Of a stretch of DNA of 64,000 bases, positions 17,523 to 26,347 are shown piece after piece. Both the position numbers and the translations under genes were made by a program. The stretch spans positions 1 through 64,000 of the forward strand of contig CAIYVX010000044.1 of assembly GCA_903929765.1 (NCBI GenBank), in the 5' to 3' direction. Below the pieces are notes generated by a model. The model saw only the letters and a program-made list of their open reading frames with translations. It did no database searches and was not told where the DNA came from. Every line of letters begins with the position of its first letter. Within the stretch, counting starts at the first letter, position 1. Source of the DNA: an uncultured Planctomycetia bacterium (lineage in GTDB: Bacteria; Planctomycetota; Phycisphaerae; FEN-1346; JAACEH01).

Positions 17523-19469
17523 ATGGGCGTGATACATAGACTCGATCCGCATTTGGTGAACCAGATCGCTGCGGGCGAGGTGATTGAACGTCCGGCGAGC
17601 GTGGTAAAGGAGTTGATGGAAAATGCGCTGGACGCGGAGGCGGCGCAGATCGACGTGGCGGTGGAGGCGGGGGGCGGGAAGCTGATTCGGGTGCAGGATA
17701 ACGGCGGCGGGATGGCGGCGGAGGACCTGGTGCTGGCGGTGGCGAGCCACGCGACGAGCAAGCTGGCGACGAGCGAGGATCTGGATCGGATCGGGACGCT
17801 GGGGTTCCGGGGCGAGGCGCTGGCGTCGGTGGGGTCGGTGAGCGAGATGACGGTGCGGTCGCGGCGGCCGGGCGACGTGGAAGGGCACGAAATCGCGGTG
17901 GCGGCGGGGAAGGCGGATGAGGTCCGCGTGGCGGGGGGTCCGCCGGGGACGATCATCGAGGTGCGGAACCTGTTTTACAACATTCCGGCGCGGCGGAAAT
18001 TTCTGAAGAGCGAGGCGACGGAGCTGGGGCACGTGGTGGAGGCGGTGGCGAACCTGGCCTTGGCCTATCCGCAGGTGGCGATGCGGCTGACGCACAACGG
18101 GCGGCTGGTACATGATCTGCCGGCGGCGCAGGGGGTGCGGGAGCGGGTGGCGGCGTTTTACGGGGCGGACCTGGCGGCGGGGCTGATCGAGGTGCGTGGT
18201 GATTCGCCGGCGGGGCAATTGTGGGGGCTGGTGGCGCCGCCGTCGGAAAGCCGGGCGTCGACAAAATGGCAATATCTATACGTCAACGGGCGATATGTGC
18301 GCGACCGGTCGCTGCTGCACGCGGTGCGGGAGGCGTATCGCGGGCTGGTGGAGGCGAACCGGCAGCCGGTGGTGTTCCTGTACTTGACGGTGCCGCCGGA
18401 AGACGTGGACGTGAACGTCCATCCGAGCAAGATTGAGGTGCGGCTGCGGAACGGGCAACAGATTTATCGGGAAATTCTGGGGACGCTGCGGGAGAAGTTT
18501 CTGACTTCGGATTTGGCGCCGCGGGTGAATGCGGGGTTTGAATCGACCGGCGGCGCGGCAGGGCCGCGACTGAGTTTGCCGGCGGCGGCGTGCGGGGTTT
18601 CAGTTTCAGAAGAAGAGCGGCAGGAGCGGGTACGGGCGTCGCTGGCGGATTTTTTCAGGCGGCCGGCGGAGAAGGTGCAGCCGAGGTTTTCGTATACGCC
18701 GGGTTCGAGCGGGGGCGGCGGTCAGAGCCATAACCCCTCACCCGGCCCTTCGGGCCACCCTCTCCCGAAGGAGAGGGGTGAAGAAGAAGAAACAACAACC
18801 GGACAGGGCAGAGCCCTGTCCCTACAAAAGGAAGAAGAAACGGCTGAGCCGCGGCGGCGGGTGTTGCAACTTTACAATACTTATCTGGTGGCCGAGACCG
18901 AGGACGGGATGTTGATCGTGGATCAGCACGCACTGCATGAGCGGGTGCTGTATGAGGAGTTGAAGCGGCGGATTGAGGCGGGACCGCTGGAGAGTCAGCG
19001 GCTGCTGATTCCGGCGGTGCTGGACGTGACGGAGGGCGAGCGGGCGTTCCTGGAGGAACATCGCGGGCAGTTGGTGCGGCTGGGGATTGAGTTCGAATTG
19101 TTCGGATCGCAGGCGGTGGGGATTCAGGCGTTTCCGGCGCTCCTGGCGACGCGGACGCCGCCGGAACGGGTGGTGCGGGACCTGCTGGATTGGGCGGCAG
19201 GGCGCGGGGCGGCGAAGCCGGCGGTGGAAGACGTGGTGGATGAGTTGCTGCACCGGATGGCCTGCCGGGGGGCGGTGAAGAGCGGGGAGGTATTGGCGCC
19301 GGAGGAGATCGAGGCGCTCCTGGCGACGCGAAATGTGGGGGAACAGACGGCGACATGCCCGCACGGGCGACCGACGACGCTGGTGCTGACGCGGGAAGAG
19401 ATTGAGCGGCAGTTCAAGCGGGATTATCGGAGTACGGAAGCAAAGGAGGATGAGACGATACCGTTTTAA
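17523..19469 (+). CDS. mutL: DNA mismatch repair protein MutL (endonuclease type)
   Basis: The 648-residue protein has the GHKL ATPase N-terminus (about 1-340: NQIAAGEVIERPASVVKELMENALDA, DNGGGM, GFRGEAL) and a C-terminal dimerisation/nuclease domain (about 445-648) with the endonuclease motif DQHA-x2-E-x4-E (467-478), CRGAVKSGE and CPHGRPT. It is therefore a nicking MutL of the MutH-independent type. The linker (residues 404-440) is encoded by an A-family plus an F-family intergenic repeat block inserted in frame. The start fits the family, but the 15 bases before it are A-rich repeat spacer with no ribosome site. Confidence 0.94.
   Translation: MGVIHRLDPHLVNQIAAGEVIERPASVVKELMENALDAEAAQIDVAVEAGGGKLIRVQDNGGGMAAEDLVLAVASHATSKLATSEDLDRIGTLGFRGEALASVGSVSEMTVRSRRPGDVEGHEIAVAAGKADEVRVAGGPPGTIIEVRNLFYNIPARRKFLKSEATELGHVVEAVANLALAYPQVAMRLTHNGRLVHDLPAAQGVRERVAAFYGADLAAGLIEVRGDSPAGQLWGLVAPPSESRASTKWQYLYVNGRYVRDRSLLHAVREAYRGLVEANRQPVVFLYLTVPPEDVDVNVHPSKIEVRLRNGQQIYREILGTLREKFLTSDLAPRVNAGFESTGGAAGPRLSLPAAACGVSVSEEERQERVRASLADFFRRPAEKVQPRFSYTPGSSGGGGQSHNPSPGPSGHPLPKERGEEEETTTGQGRALSLQKEEETAEPRRRVLQLYNTYLVAETEDGMLIVDQHALHERVLYEELKRRIEAGPLESQRLLIPAVLDVTEGERAFLEEHRGQLVRLGIEFELFGSQAVGIQAFPALLATRTPPERVVRDLLDWAAGRGAAKPAVEDVVDELLHRMACRGAVKSGEVLAPEEIEALLATRNVGEQTATCPHGRPTTLVLTREEIERQFKRDYRSTEAKEDETIPF
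18734..18825 (+). repeat. Intergenic repeat block inside the mutL reading frame
   Basis: A-family element (18734-18781, CCCCTCACCC ... GGGGTGAAG), A-rich linker AAGAAGAAACAACAACC, and F-family hairpin GGACAGGGC/GCCCTGTCC with CTAC tail (18801-18825). Composition and order match spacer copies elsewhere. It encodes about 30-36 residues (SPGPSGHPLPKERGEEE and so on) in the low-complexity linker without disrupting the frame. Confidence 0.9.
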
Positions 19470-19747
19470 GAAGGCTTCAGACCTCAGGCTTCAGACTTCA
19501 GGAACAACAGCAACAACAGCATTCCCCGATGAACGGTATTCATTCATGGCCCGTCTTCGCCGGACCATGCCACCCGCCATTTTCCTTGATGGAATAACTG
19601 AACAACAACAGCCCATGATGAAGGGTCATTATTCATGGCCCGTCTTCGCCGGACCAGGCCACCCGGCGGCTGGGGTATGGGATGAAACAACAACGGCAAC
19701 ACCATGCGGAAAACGGCATTTGATGTTGGCGGTTGTTACCAACCGCC
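19470..19747. repeat. Repeat mosaic between mutL and the HD gene
   Basis: Heptamer tract (19473-19502), two B-family hairpins (19545-19575 and 19634-19664) and a D-family element (19693-19753) with hairpin GGCGGTTG TTAC CAACCGCC (19728-19747). Its CTAC tail holds the stop codon of the convergent HD gene. Confidence 0.8.
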
Positions 19748-21328
19748 CTACATGGCGGTCAGGCGGCGGGCGAAGGCGGGGGGGATGGCGAGGCGGCGGC
19801 AGAAGGTGTCGGCGATTTGGGAGACGAGGCCGGGGCGAGAAACGGCGGCGGGGTGGACGAAGGCGAAGGCTTTCCAGAGGCCCTGGTATTTGCGGTTGAG
19901 AAGCTCGGCTTCGTCGTGGAAATCGGGGTGGTCGGAGAGAGGAACGATGCGGTTTTCCTCGAAGCGGACGGGGGCGGCAATGGCCTTGGCCTGCATCTTG
20001 CGCGGGGGGCAATAGACAATGACGCCGTGGGGTCCGAGGCCGGTGAGGGCGGAGAGTTCGGCCTGAAGATCGAAGAGGCGGCGACGACCGTCGGGGCGGC
20101 CGCGGAAAAAGTCGACGAATTTTTCGGGGTCGCCGATTTCGCGGGCGAGAGGTTCGGTGAGGACGGCGGCGGGGATGTAAAGTTGGCGATTGAGGAGGGC
20201 TTCGCCGAGGTCGCGGGATTCGGCGGCGCCGCTCAGGCGGCCGATCATGGCCTCGTCGCTGAGGGCGGGATTGATAACGGAATCGGGATCGTCGTAGGGG
20301 TTGGTGTCGCCGGGGAGGCCGCGCGCGGCCAGGCCGCGGGCGAGCATGGCGGAGGCGGCGACCTTGTTCTTGTGGTAGTAGACGCGTTCGGCCATGGAGT
20401 AGCGGAGGCGCATGAGGTTCATGATTTCGGAGGTGATGTCGATGCGGGCGTAGCCGCGCGGGCTGAGGACGTCGAGGGCGAGGCGGGGAGCGCCGGAGGG
20501 GCCGTCGCGGCCGATGAAGAAATAGTGGAGGAGGCGCTGGTCGAAGTCGCCGCGAACGCCGGTGTGGAAGAGGTCGCGGGCGGTGTAGTCGAGGAGGTCG
20601 GCGGAGACGGTGCCGGAGACGATGTCGGACATGAAAGGTTGAAAGAGGCCGCGCGCGGCGAGATCGCGGTAGGCGACGGCGGCGCGGCCGAGGAAGTCGA
20701 CATGGGCGGCGCGGTCGGGCCGTGAGGCAGCGCTGTCACCGGCGACGGCGAGCAGGTCGGGGAAGGAGCGCGGGGGCGAGGCGTCGGCGTCTTCGCGGAA
20801 GGCGAGGGTGAGGTAGACGAGCCAGCGGAGGCGCGAGTTGTCGAGGCCGGGGATGTAGGGGCGGGGCCGGTCGAAGACGCGGGCGACGGAGCTGCGCGGG
20901 TCGAAGAGAAGGAAGAAGAGGCGGGGACTATCGAGGGCGTCGTGCTTGAGGTAGATGTCCTGGAGTTCGTCTTCGAGGGTGTGGCCGAAGGGGATGTGGG
21001 TGAGGTCGTGGAGAAGAGCGACGGCAGAGACGATTTCGGCGAGGTCGGCGGTGGTCAGGCCCCCCTGCCCCGAGATGAACGGCGAGGCCGGGAGGGGCAG
21101 GCCGAGGCGGGCGTGGTTGGCATGGACGTGGCGGAGGATTTCGCGGCTGACCCAATAGGTGCCGACGGCGTGGGCGAAACGGGTGTGGGTGGCGCCGCGG
21201 TAGACGAGGTGGGCGAAGCCGAGTTGCATGATGCGGCCGAGGCGCTGGAATTCGGGGGTGTCGATGAGGTCGGCGGCAAGTTCGGAGAGGAGAATGTCGC
21301 CGTGGACGGGGTCGCGGTAGAGGCGCAT
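19748..21328 (-). CDS. HD-domain phosphohydrolase (SAMHD1/YdhJ-like)
   Basis: A 526-residue protein beginning RDPVHGDILLSELAADLIDTPEFQRL, the signature of deoxynucleotide triphosphohydrolase-like HD proteins. The metal site is complete: H53 in TRFAH, then LLHDLTHIPFGH (H107, D108, H111, H116). A second conserved stretch, DLLDYTARDLFHTGV, follows. Known relatives hydrolyse dNTPs or other phosphates, but the substrate here is unknown. The stop codon (ATG TAG) is the GTAG foot of a D-family hairpin. No operon partner is evident. Confidence 0.85.
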   Translation of the reverse strand: MRLYRDPVHGDILLSELAADLIDTPEFQRLGRIMQLGFAHLVYRGATHTRFAHAVGTYWVSREILRHVHANHARLGLPLPASPFISGQGGLTTADLAEIVSAVALLHDLTHIPFGHTLEDELQDIYLKHDALDSPRLFFLLFDPRSSVARVFDRPRPYIPGLDNSRLRWLVYLTLAFREDADASPPRSFPDLLAVAGDSAASRPDRAAHVDFLGRAAVAYRDLAARGLFQPFMSDIVSGTVSADLLDYTARDLFHTGVRGDFDQRLLHYFFIGRDGPSGAPRLALDVLSPRGYARIDITSEIMNLMRLRYSMAERVYYHKNKVAASAMLARGLAARGLPGDTNPYDDPDSVINPALSDEAMIGRLSGAAESRDLGEALLNRQLYIPAAVLTEPLAREIGDPEKFVDFFRGRPDGRRRLFDLQAELSALTGLGPHGVIVYCPPRKMQAKAIAAPVRFEENRIVPLSDHPDFHDEAELLNRKYQGLWKAFAFVHPAAVSRPGLVSQIADTFCRRLAIPPAFARRLTAM

Positions 21329-21510
21329 ATGTCGGCTTTCAAGGTTTTTCGGGGGTTACAAAATTAACAGCGAATATCGAATATCCAACACTCAATATCC
21401 AATCATGAAGGACGGATTCCGGTCGAATGGTTTTTTCTTCATGGCCCGTCTTCGCCGGACCATGCCACCCAACGTCAGGGGTGGTCGGGAAAGAAACAAA
21501 AAGATGCAGA
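21329..21510. repeat. Repeat mosaic
   Basis: CGAATATCGAATATCCAACAC-type tract ending ATCATGAAG and an attached GGATTCC (21367-21418; relatives at 7330, 30607 and 43833) and a B-family hairpin (21440-21470). Confidence 0.75.
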
Positions 21511-23469
21511 TTATCCGGCCGGCGGGGCGGCGTTGCCGTTGTTCGGATGGAACTCGGGGACGATGTTCTTGAAGACGCGGACAATGGCGGCCTTGTCGTT
21601 GGAGTTGAGCAGGGGCTGAAGTTGGGCGAGGGCGGCGGAGATCTGTTCGTCGCTGGAGGGCCGGACCTGCCAGATGCCGATTTTCTGGTGGTGGGTGGGG
21701 AGCATGTCCTCGCCGACGATGCTGAGTTCCTCGAAGAGTTTTTCTCCCGGGCGGACGCCGGTGAATTCGATTTTGATGTCGATGTCGGGCCGGTAGCCGG
21801 AGAGGATGATCATGTCGCGGGCGAGGTCGACGATTCTGACGGGGTCGCCCATGTCGAGGACAAAGATTTCGCCGCCCTTGCCCATGGCGCCGGCCTGGAG
21901 AACGAGCTGGCTGGCCTCGGGGATGGTCATGAAATAGCGGCGCATTTCGGGATGGGTGACGGTGACGGGTCCGCCCTGGGCGATCTGCTTGCGGAAGATG
22001 GGGACGACGGAGCCGTTGGACCCGAGGACGTTGCCGAAGCGGACGGTGACGAAGCGGGTGTCGCGGGAACGGCCGGAGGTATTGAGCCACTGGCAATAGA
22101 TTTCAGCGATACGTTTGCTGCAACCCATGATGCTGGTGGGGTTGACGGCTTTGTCGGTGGAGATCATGACCATGGCGTCGGCGCGGAACTCGGCGCAGAG
22201 GTCGGCGACATTTTTGGTGCCGAGGATGTTGTTCTTGACGGCCTCGCTGGGGTTGATTTCCATGAGGGGAACGTGCTTGTGGGCGGCGGCGTGGAAGACG
22301 ACCTGGGGCTGGACGTCCTGGAAGACGGTTTGAAGGCGTTGACGGTCGTAGACATCGCAGATGACGGCCCGCATCGGCTGCTGGCGGAAGGATTCGCGGA
22401 GTTCGCGTTCGATGAAGAAGAGGGCGTTCTCGGCCTGCTCGACCAGGACGAGTTCTTTGGGTCGGAAGGGCAGGACCTGGCGGCACATTTCTGAGCCGAT
22501 GGAGCCGCCGGCGCCGGTGATGAGGACGACCTTGCCGGTGAGCATGTGGCCGAGACTCTCGATGTCGAGGCGGACTTCCTGGCGTCCGAGAAGGTCGTTG
22601 ATATCGACCTCGCGGAGGTGGGAGAGGTCGGTGCGTCCTTCGATGAGGTCGGCGACGCCGGGGACGATGCGGAAGACGAGTTTGGAGCCCTTGCAGAATT
22701 CGATGATGCGGCGCAGGAGTTGGCGCGAGGGGTCGTGGAGGGCAATGACGAGTTCGTCGACTTCGTGCTTTTCGCAAAGTTCGCCGAGTTGGCTGGTGTC
22801 GCCGAAGACGGGGACGCCGTGGATGCGGCTGGGCTGGTTGGGATTGTCGTCGACGAAGCCGATGACGTGATAGCGTTCGACGGGGAGGCGTTGCATTTCG
22901 CGGAGGACGGCCTCGCCGGCGTCGCCGGCGCCGATGATGAGGGCGTTGGTCAGTCCGCCGGCGGCGATGGGGCGCATGCCTTCGCGGTAGATGCGGGCGG
23001 CGAAGCGGATGCCGCCGACGAGGGCGATGGTGCCGGCCCAGTCGATGATGAAGACGGCGCCGGGAACCTTCATGCTGACCGGGCTTAGGCCGCGCAGCTC
23101 CATGAGCTTACTGAAGATCAGGACGAAAAAGACGATGATGGCGCTGGAGACGTAACTGGCCTTGAAGGTTTCAATGAGGTCCTGGACGCCGACGTAGCGG
23201 CCCCAACTGCTGTACATACGAAAATACCAGAAGACGGCGAGCTTGATGACCAGGACGAAGCCGATGAGGCGAAACAGGCTGGGCCAGTAGGGCATAAACT
23301 CGGGGCTGGCGACGGTGACGAAGGGGGGCACCTTGAAGTCGAGGCGCAGACAATAGGCGCCCCAAAAGGAGACGGCGAAGAGGAGCAGGTGGATCAGGGC
23401 GACGAGGATGTTGCGCTGCCAGGGGGCCAGGGGTTGAGAGGTAGCGGTTTTAGGCAGCGACTCGGCCAT
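21511..23469 (-). CDS. Membrane-bound nucleotide-sugar 4,6-dehydratase (PglF/WbpM/CapD family)
   Basis: A 652-residue protein with four predicted membrane helices (about 20-150), a first Rossmann domain (LIIGAGDAGE, about 175-290) and a SDR dehydratase domain (about 310-600) with GAGGSIGSE and STDKAVNPTSIMGCSKR. In that segment a methionine replaces the usual catalytic tyrosine, as in the PglF/WbpM class that makes UDP-4-keto-6-deoxy-GlcNAc for glycan synthesis. The HAAAHKHVPLME motif is also characteristic. The ATG at 23469 has AGGA six bases upstream. It stands without other glycan genes, next to a GH94 phosphorylase. Confidence 0.9.
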   Translation of the reverse strand: MAESLPKTATSQPLAPWQRNILVALIHLLLFAVSFWGAYCLRLDFKVPPFVTVASPEFMPYWPSLFRLIGFVLVIKLAVFWYFRMYSSWGRYVGVQDLIETFKASYVSSAIIVFFVLIFSKLMELRGLSPVSMKVPGAVFIIDWAGTIALVGGIRFAARIYREGMRPIAAGGLTNALIIGAGDAGEAVLREMQRLPVERYHVIGFVDDNPNQPSRIHGVPVFGDTSQLGELCEKHEVDELVIALHDPSRQLLRRIIEFCKGSKLVFRIVPGVADLIEGRTDLSHLREVDINDLLGRQEVRLDIESLGHMLTGKVVLITGAGGSIGSEMCRQVLPFRPKELVLVEQAENALFFIERELRESFRQQPMRAVICDVYDRQRLQTVFQDVQPQVVFHAAAHKHVPLMEINPSEAVKNNILGTKNVADLCAEFRADAMVMISTDKAVNPTSIMGCSKRIAEIYCQWLNTSGRSRDTRFVTVRFGNVLGSNGSVVPIFRKQIAQGGPVTVTHPEMRRYFMTIPEASQLVLQAGAMGKGGEIFVLDMGDPVRIVDLARDMIILSGYRPDIDIKIEFTGVRPGEKLFEELSIVGEDMLPTHHQKIGIWQVRPSSDEQISAALAQLQPLLNSNDKAAIVRVFKNIVPEFHPNNGNAAPPAG

Positions 23470-23480
23470 GCGCAATCCTG

Positions 23481-23506
23481 AAAAAGTGCGGCCCGGTTTT
23501 GGGCCG
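23481..23506 (-). promoter_or_regulatory. Hairpin in the dehydratase 5' leader
   Basis: On the minus strand CGGCCC AAAACC GGGCCG is followed by CACTTTTTC a few bases before the ribosome site of the dehydratase gene. It could be a weak attenuator-like terminator or an mRNA-stabilising hairpin. A TACAAT box lies upstream (near 23520) without a convincing -35. Confidence 0.35.
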
Positions 23507-23886
23507 TCCGTAATTGTATCTCTATCGACAATCGGGACTTGCGAATTCAGCTTTCACGGTTCCGAGGTCGCGCGGCGTCAGGAGGAAGGGCATCATACCT
23601 GACCGGGCGGGAAGAGTCAAATCAAACGGCAGAGGACAGTGGGCAGTGGGCAGTGGGCAGTGGGCAGTGGGCAGTGGGCAGTGGGCAGTGGGCAGTGAAA
23701 AAAAAAGAAACAGAAACAGCCACCCCCGGCGATATGGGGGAAACAGGTACACCCTCACCCTACCCCTGAAGGGGGAGGGGTGAAGAAGCAACAGACTTGG
23801 ATGGTCGAACGGTCTTCATTCATGGCCCGTCTGCGCCGGACCATGCCACCCACCGTTTAGGGTGGACAAAGAAAAAACAGCAACGC
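23507..23886. repeat. Repeat spacer with CAGTGGG tandem array
   Basis: From 23637 to 23697 the heptamer CAGTGGG is repeated 8 times perfectly plus a partial copy. Then come an A-family element (23750-23784) and a B-family hairpin (23820-23851, GTCTGCGCCGG variant). No gene is visible in about 380 bases. Confidence 0.85.
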
Positions 23887-26181
23887 TCAGGCGAGGCGGC
23901 AGAGGATTTTGACTTTCTTCTTGCCGTAGCCGGCCTGGGGGACAGCGATGAAGTCGCCCTCGATGGGTGCGCCGTCAACAATAATGCCGGGTTCGCCGCG
24001 GCGCTCGATGGTGATTTCGAAAGTGGTGCCGCGGAACGGTCGGACATAACTGACGGTCTTCCACTTGGAAGGCAGGAGCGGGCGGAGGTGGAAGCCGCCG
24101 AGGGTGCGGCGGAAGCCCAGCAGCTTGTCGACGCAGATGAGGAAAAGCCAGCCGGTGGTGCCGGTGCGCCAGGGGTCGTCGGAGACGTGGTGCTCCATGC
24201 GCATGGCGGAGGGGCCGGTGTAGCCGTTGACCTGGGCGAAAGGCTCGCCGCGTTTTTCGTTGGGGAGGATGCGCATCATGGTGTCGAAGGCCTTGTCGGC
24301 GCGGCCGGCTTCGAAATCGGCGGCAATCTTGAAACCGGCGGCATGGCAATAGACGTTGCCGTTGGTGAAGAAGCCCGGGGGCGTGCCGGTGAGTTGGCCG
24401 ATGCCGGGCTGGTACTTGGTGAAGGGCGGCCAGTTGTGGACCGGGCCGACGGGGGTGTCGACGATGGGTTCGAGGAGCTGGGCGATTTTTTCGTACTGCC
24501 TGGCGTCGATGACGCCGGAGAGCATGGCCCAGGACTGGGGATTGATGAAGTACTTGCCTTCCTTGGCCTGCTTGGTGCCGATGCGGAGGCCTTCGTCGTT
24601 GATGGAGTAGATGAAGTGGTCGCCGTCCCAGCCGTGGGCGAGGATGTTTTTCTTAAGCTCCTCGAAGCGGGCCTGGCAGAGGGCGGCGAGTTTCTGGTCG
24701 CCCTTCCAGCCGGCGATCTTGCCGACGAGTTGGAGGGTGCGGGCCAGGGCGAAACTCATCCAGACGCCTTCGCCGCGGCCCTGGTGGCCGACGCGGTCCA
24801 TGAGGTCGTTCCAGTCGCCGAAATGGACGAGGCTGAGACCGTGCTCGCCGCGGTCGGCCCAGAGGAATTCCATGGCCTTGAGATTGTGTTCCCAGACGGT
24901 GGCCTCGCCCTGGTCGGAATAGGCGACGACTTCGTCGAGGAGCGCGAGGTCGCCGGTTTCCGAGAGGATGGCGTCGGTGGCGTGGCTGATCCAGGAGGGC
25001 GAGTCGGCGTAATGCTTGTCGGCGGCGGCGATGTCCATGCTGGGGACGCGGAAGGCGCGGGGGCAGAAGCCGTCGCTGCGCTGGTTACGGAGGGCCTTCT
25101 TGAGCATTTCGATGGCCCGTGGGGCGTTGATGACGCTCATGCCGGCGGCGTCCTGGCAGGTGTCGCGGTAGCCTTTGAAATAGAAGCGGGCCCAGTCGGC
25201 CATGAGGTAAAGCTGGTGCTTGAGCCAGACGGAGAAGAGGCGGTTGAAGTCGGGGTCGGGGGTGCTGAGCTGGAGACCGCCGAGGCGGGCGACGTTCTGC
25301 TTTTTGATGGCGGCGAGTTCGGCCTCGATTTTTTTCGGCGTGTCGAAGGCGCGGATCATCTTGCCGGCTTCCTTCTCGTCGAGGACGACGCCGAGGACGA
25401 GGTTGACGGTCTTCGAGGCCTTGGGCTTCAGGGCGAGGTTATGCTGAAAGACGCCGACAAGGTACTCGGCGCTGGCGACGGAGTTGCCGAGTTGGCCGAG
25501 TTCGATGCGTTCGGGCCGGGCGTAGTTTTTATATTTGCCGAGAAAATAATTTTTGGAAACGTCCCAGCCGTGGACTTTGGCGTCGGTGTGCATGAAGGCC
25601 CGGTACTTTTCTTCGACGACGGTGTGGGTGCGGTTGCGGAAGAAGAGGTAGTTGCCTTTGGGGACGAAGAAGGCGTCGAGGCCGCCGATGTAGCCGTAGG
25701 GCATGTTGACGCCGTCGAGCATGATATTGGCCAGGGGGAAGAGGGAGATGTTGCGGGCCTTGCGGGACTCGTTGGTGACGGTGACGGTCCAGACTTCGCC
25801 GGAGAAGTTTCGCGGGACGAAGAGGCGGAATTCGACGCGGAGACCGTTTTTGAGGACGCGGAGAATGGAGTAGCCGAGGCCGTGGCGCATTTCGTATTCG
25901 TCAACTTCTTCGAGGCAGGGCTGGAAGCCGGCGCTCCAGAATTCGCCGGTGTCGTTGTCGCGGAGGTAAAGCCAGCGCGGGTCTTCGCGCATGTCCTGTT
26001 TGCCGAAGAGGTTGGTGACGACGCCGCGCTCGTTCTGAAAGAGCGAACAGCCGTTCAAGCTGCCGCCGGCGCAGGCGAGGTAGGTGGGGTTCCAGAAAAA
26101 GTTGAACCAGTCGCGCGGGGTGTGGGGGGTGTTGACGACGTATTCGAGTCCGTCGTCGGAAAAGCGACCGTAAGTGCCCAT
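23887..26181 (-). CDS. GH94-family glycoside phosphorylase (cellobiose/chitobiose phosphorylase-like)
   Basis: A 764-residue inverting phosphorylase. The N-terminus reads YGRFSDDGLEYVVNTPHTPRDWFNFFWN, the start of the family's beta-sandwich domain; a long helical barrel follows, with the catalytic-acid motif HFGDWND near residue 455 and ATDAILSETGD and GYTGPSAMRMEHHVS further along. The substrate (cellobiose, chitobiose, laminaribiose or other beta-glucoside) cannot be set from this alone. No signal peptide is seen, so it likely acts in the cytosol on imported disaccharides. GAGGAG lies 7 bases before the ATG, and a clean promoter is present. The longer upstream frame is antisense to the etfB region and was not used. 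Confidence 0.88.
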   Translation of the reverse strand: MGTYGRFSDDGLEYVVNTPHTPRDWFNFFWNPTYLACAGGSLNGCSLFQNERGVVTNLFGKQDMREDPRWLYLRDNDTGEFWSAGFQPCLEEVDEYEMRHGLGYSILRVLKNGLRVEFRLFVPRNFSGEVWTVTVTNESRKARNISLFPLANIMLDGVNMPYGYIGGLDAFFVPKGNYLFFRNRTHTVVEEKYRAFMHTDAKVHGWDVSKNYFLGKYKNYARPERIELGQLGNSVASAEYLVGVFQHNLALKPKASKTVNLVLGVVLDEKEAGKMIRAFDTPKKIEAELAAIKKQNVARLGGLQLSTPDPDFNRLFSVWLKHQLYLMADWARFYFKGYRDTCQDAAGMSVINAPRAIEMLKKALRNQRSDGFCPRAFRVPSMDIAAADKHYADSPSWISHATDAILSETGDLALLDEVVAYSDQGEATVWEHNLKAMEFLWADRGEHGLSLVHFGDWNDLMDRVGHQGRGEGVWMSFALARTLQLVGKIAGWKGDQKLAALCQARFEELKKNILAHGWDGDHFIYSINDEGLRIGTKQAKEGKYFINPQSWAMLSGVIDARQYEKIAQLLEPIVDTPVGPVHNWPPFTKYQPGIGQLTGTPPGFFTNGNVYCHAAGFKIAADFEAGRADKAFDTMMRILPNEKRGEPFAQVNGYTGPSAMRMEHHVSDDPWRTGTTGWLFLICVDKLLGFRRTLGGFHLRPLLPSKWKTVSYVRPFRGTTFEITIERRGEPGIIVDGAPIEGDFIAVPQAGYGKKKVKILCRLA

Positions 26182-26226
26182 GCGGAGTCTCCTCAGAGTT
26201 AATGGTTTCCTGGAACAAAGGGCCTC

Positions 26227-26255
26227 ATTTAAGCGAGGGGCGGGGCGATTGTCAA
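26227..26255 (-). promoter_or_regulatory. Promoter of the GH94 gene
   Basis: TTGACA (26255-26250) and TTAAAT (26232-26227) with a 17-base spacer on the minus strand, 45 bases before the start codon. Confidence 0.7.
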
Positions 26256-26284
26256 GGAGCGGGACGGGAAAAGAAAAAACGGCA

Positions 26285-26313
26285 TTAACAATCGGGCGGG
26301 AATCCGGTATGAT
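26285..26313 (+). promoter_or_regulatory. Promoter of etfB
   Basis: TTAACA (26285-26290), 17 bases, TATGAT (26308-26313), then GGAGG at 26336-26340 and the GTG start at 26348. It is divergent from the GH94 promoter. Confidence 0.65.
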
Positions 26314-26347
26314 TCCGCATTCCACTTTTTTCTCTGGAGGCTGAGCG

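Noticed and set aside
23797-26202. Plus-strand open frame of about 801 codons opposite the GH94 gene
   Set aside because: Acidic Gly/Ala/Val-rich shadow; the minus strand carries the phosphorylase motifs.
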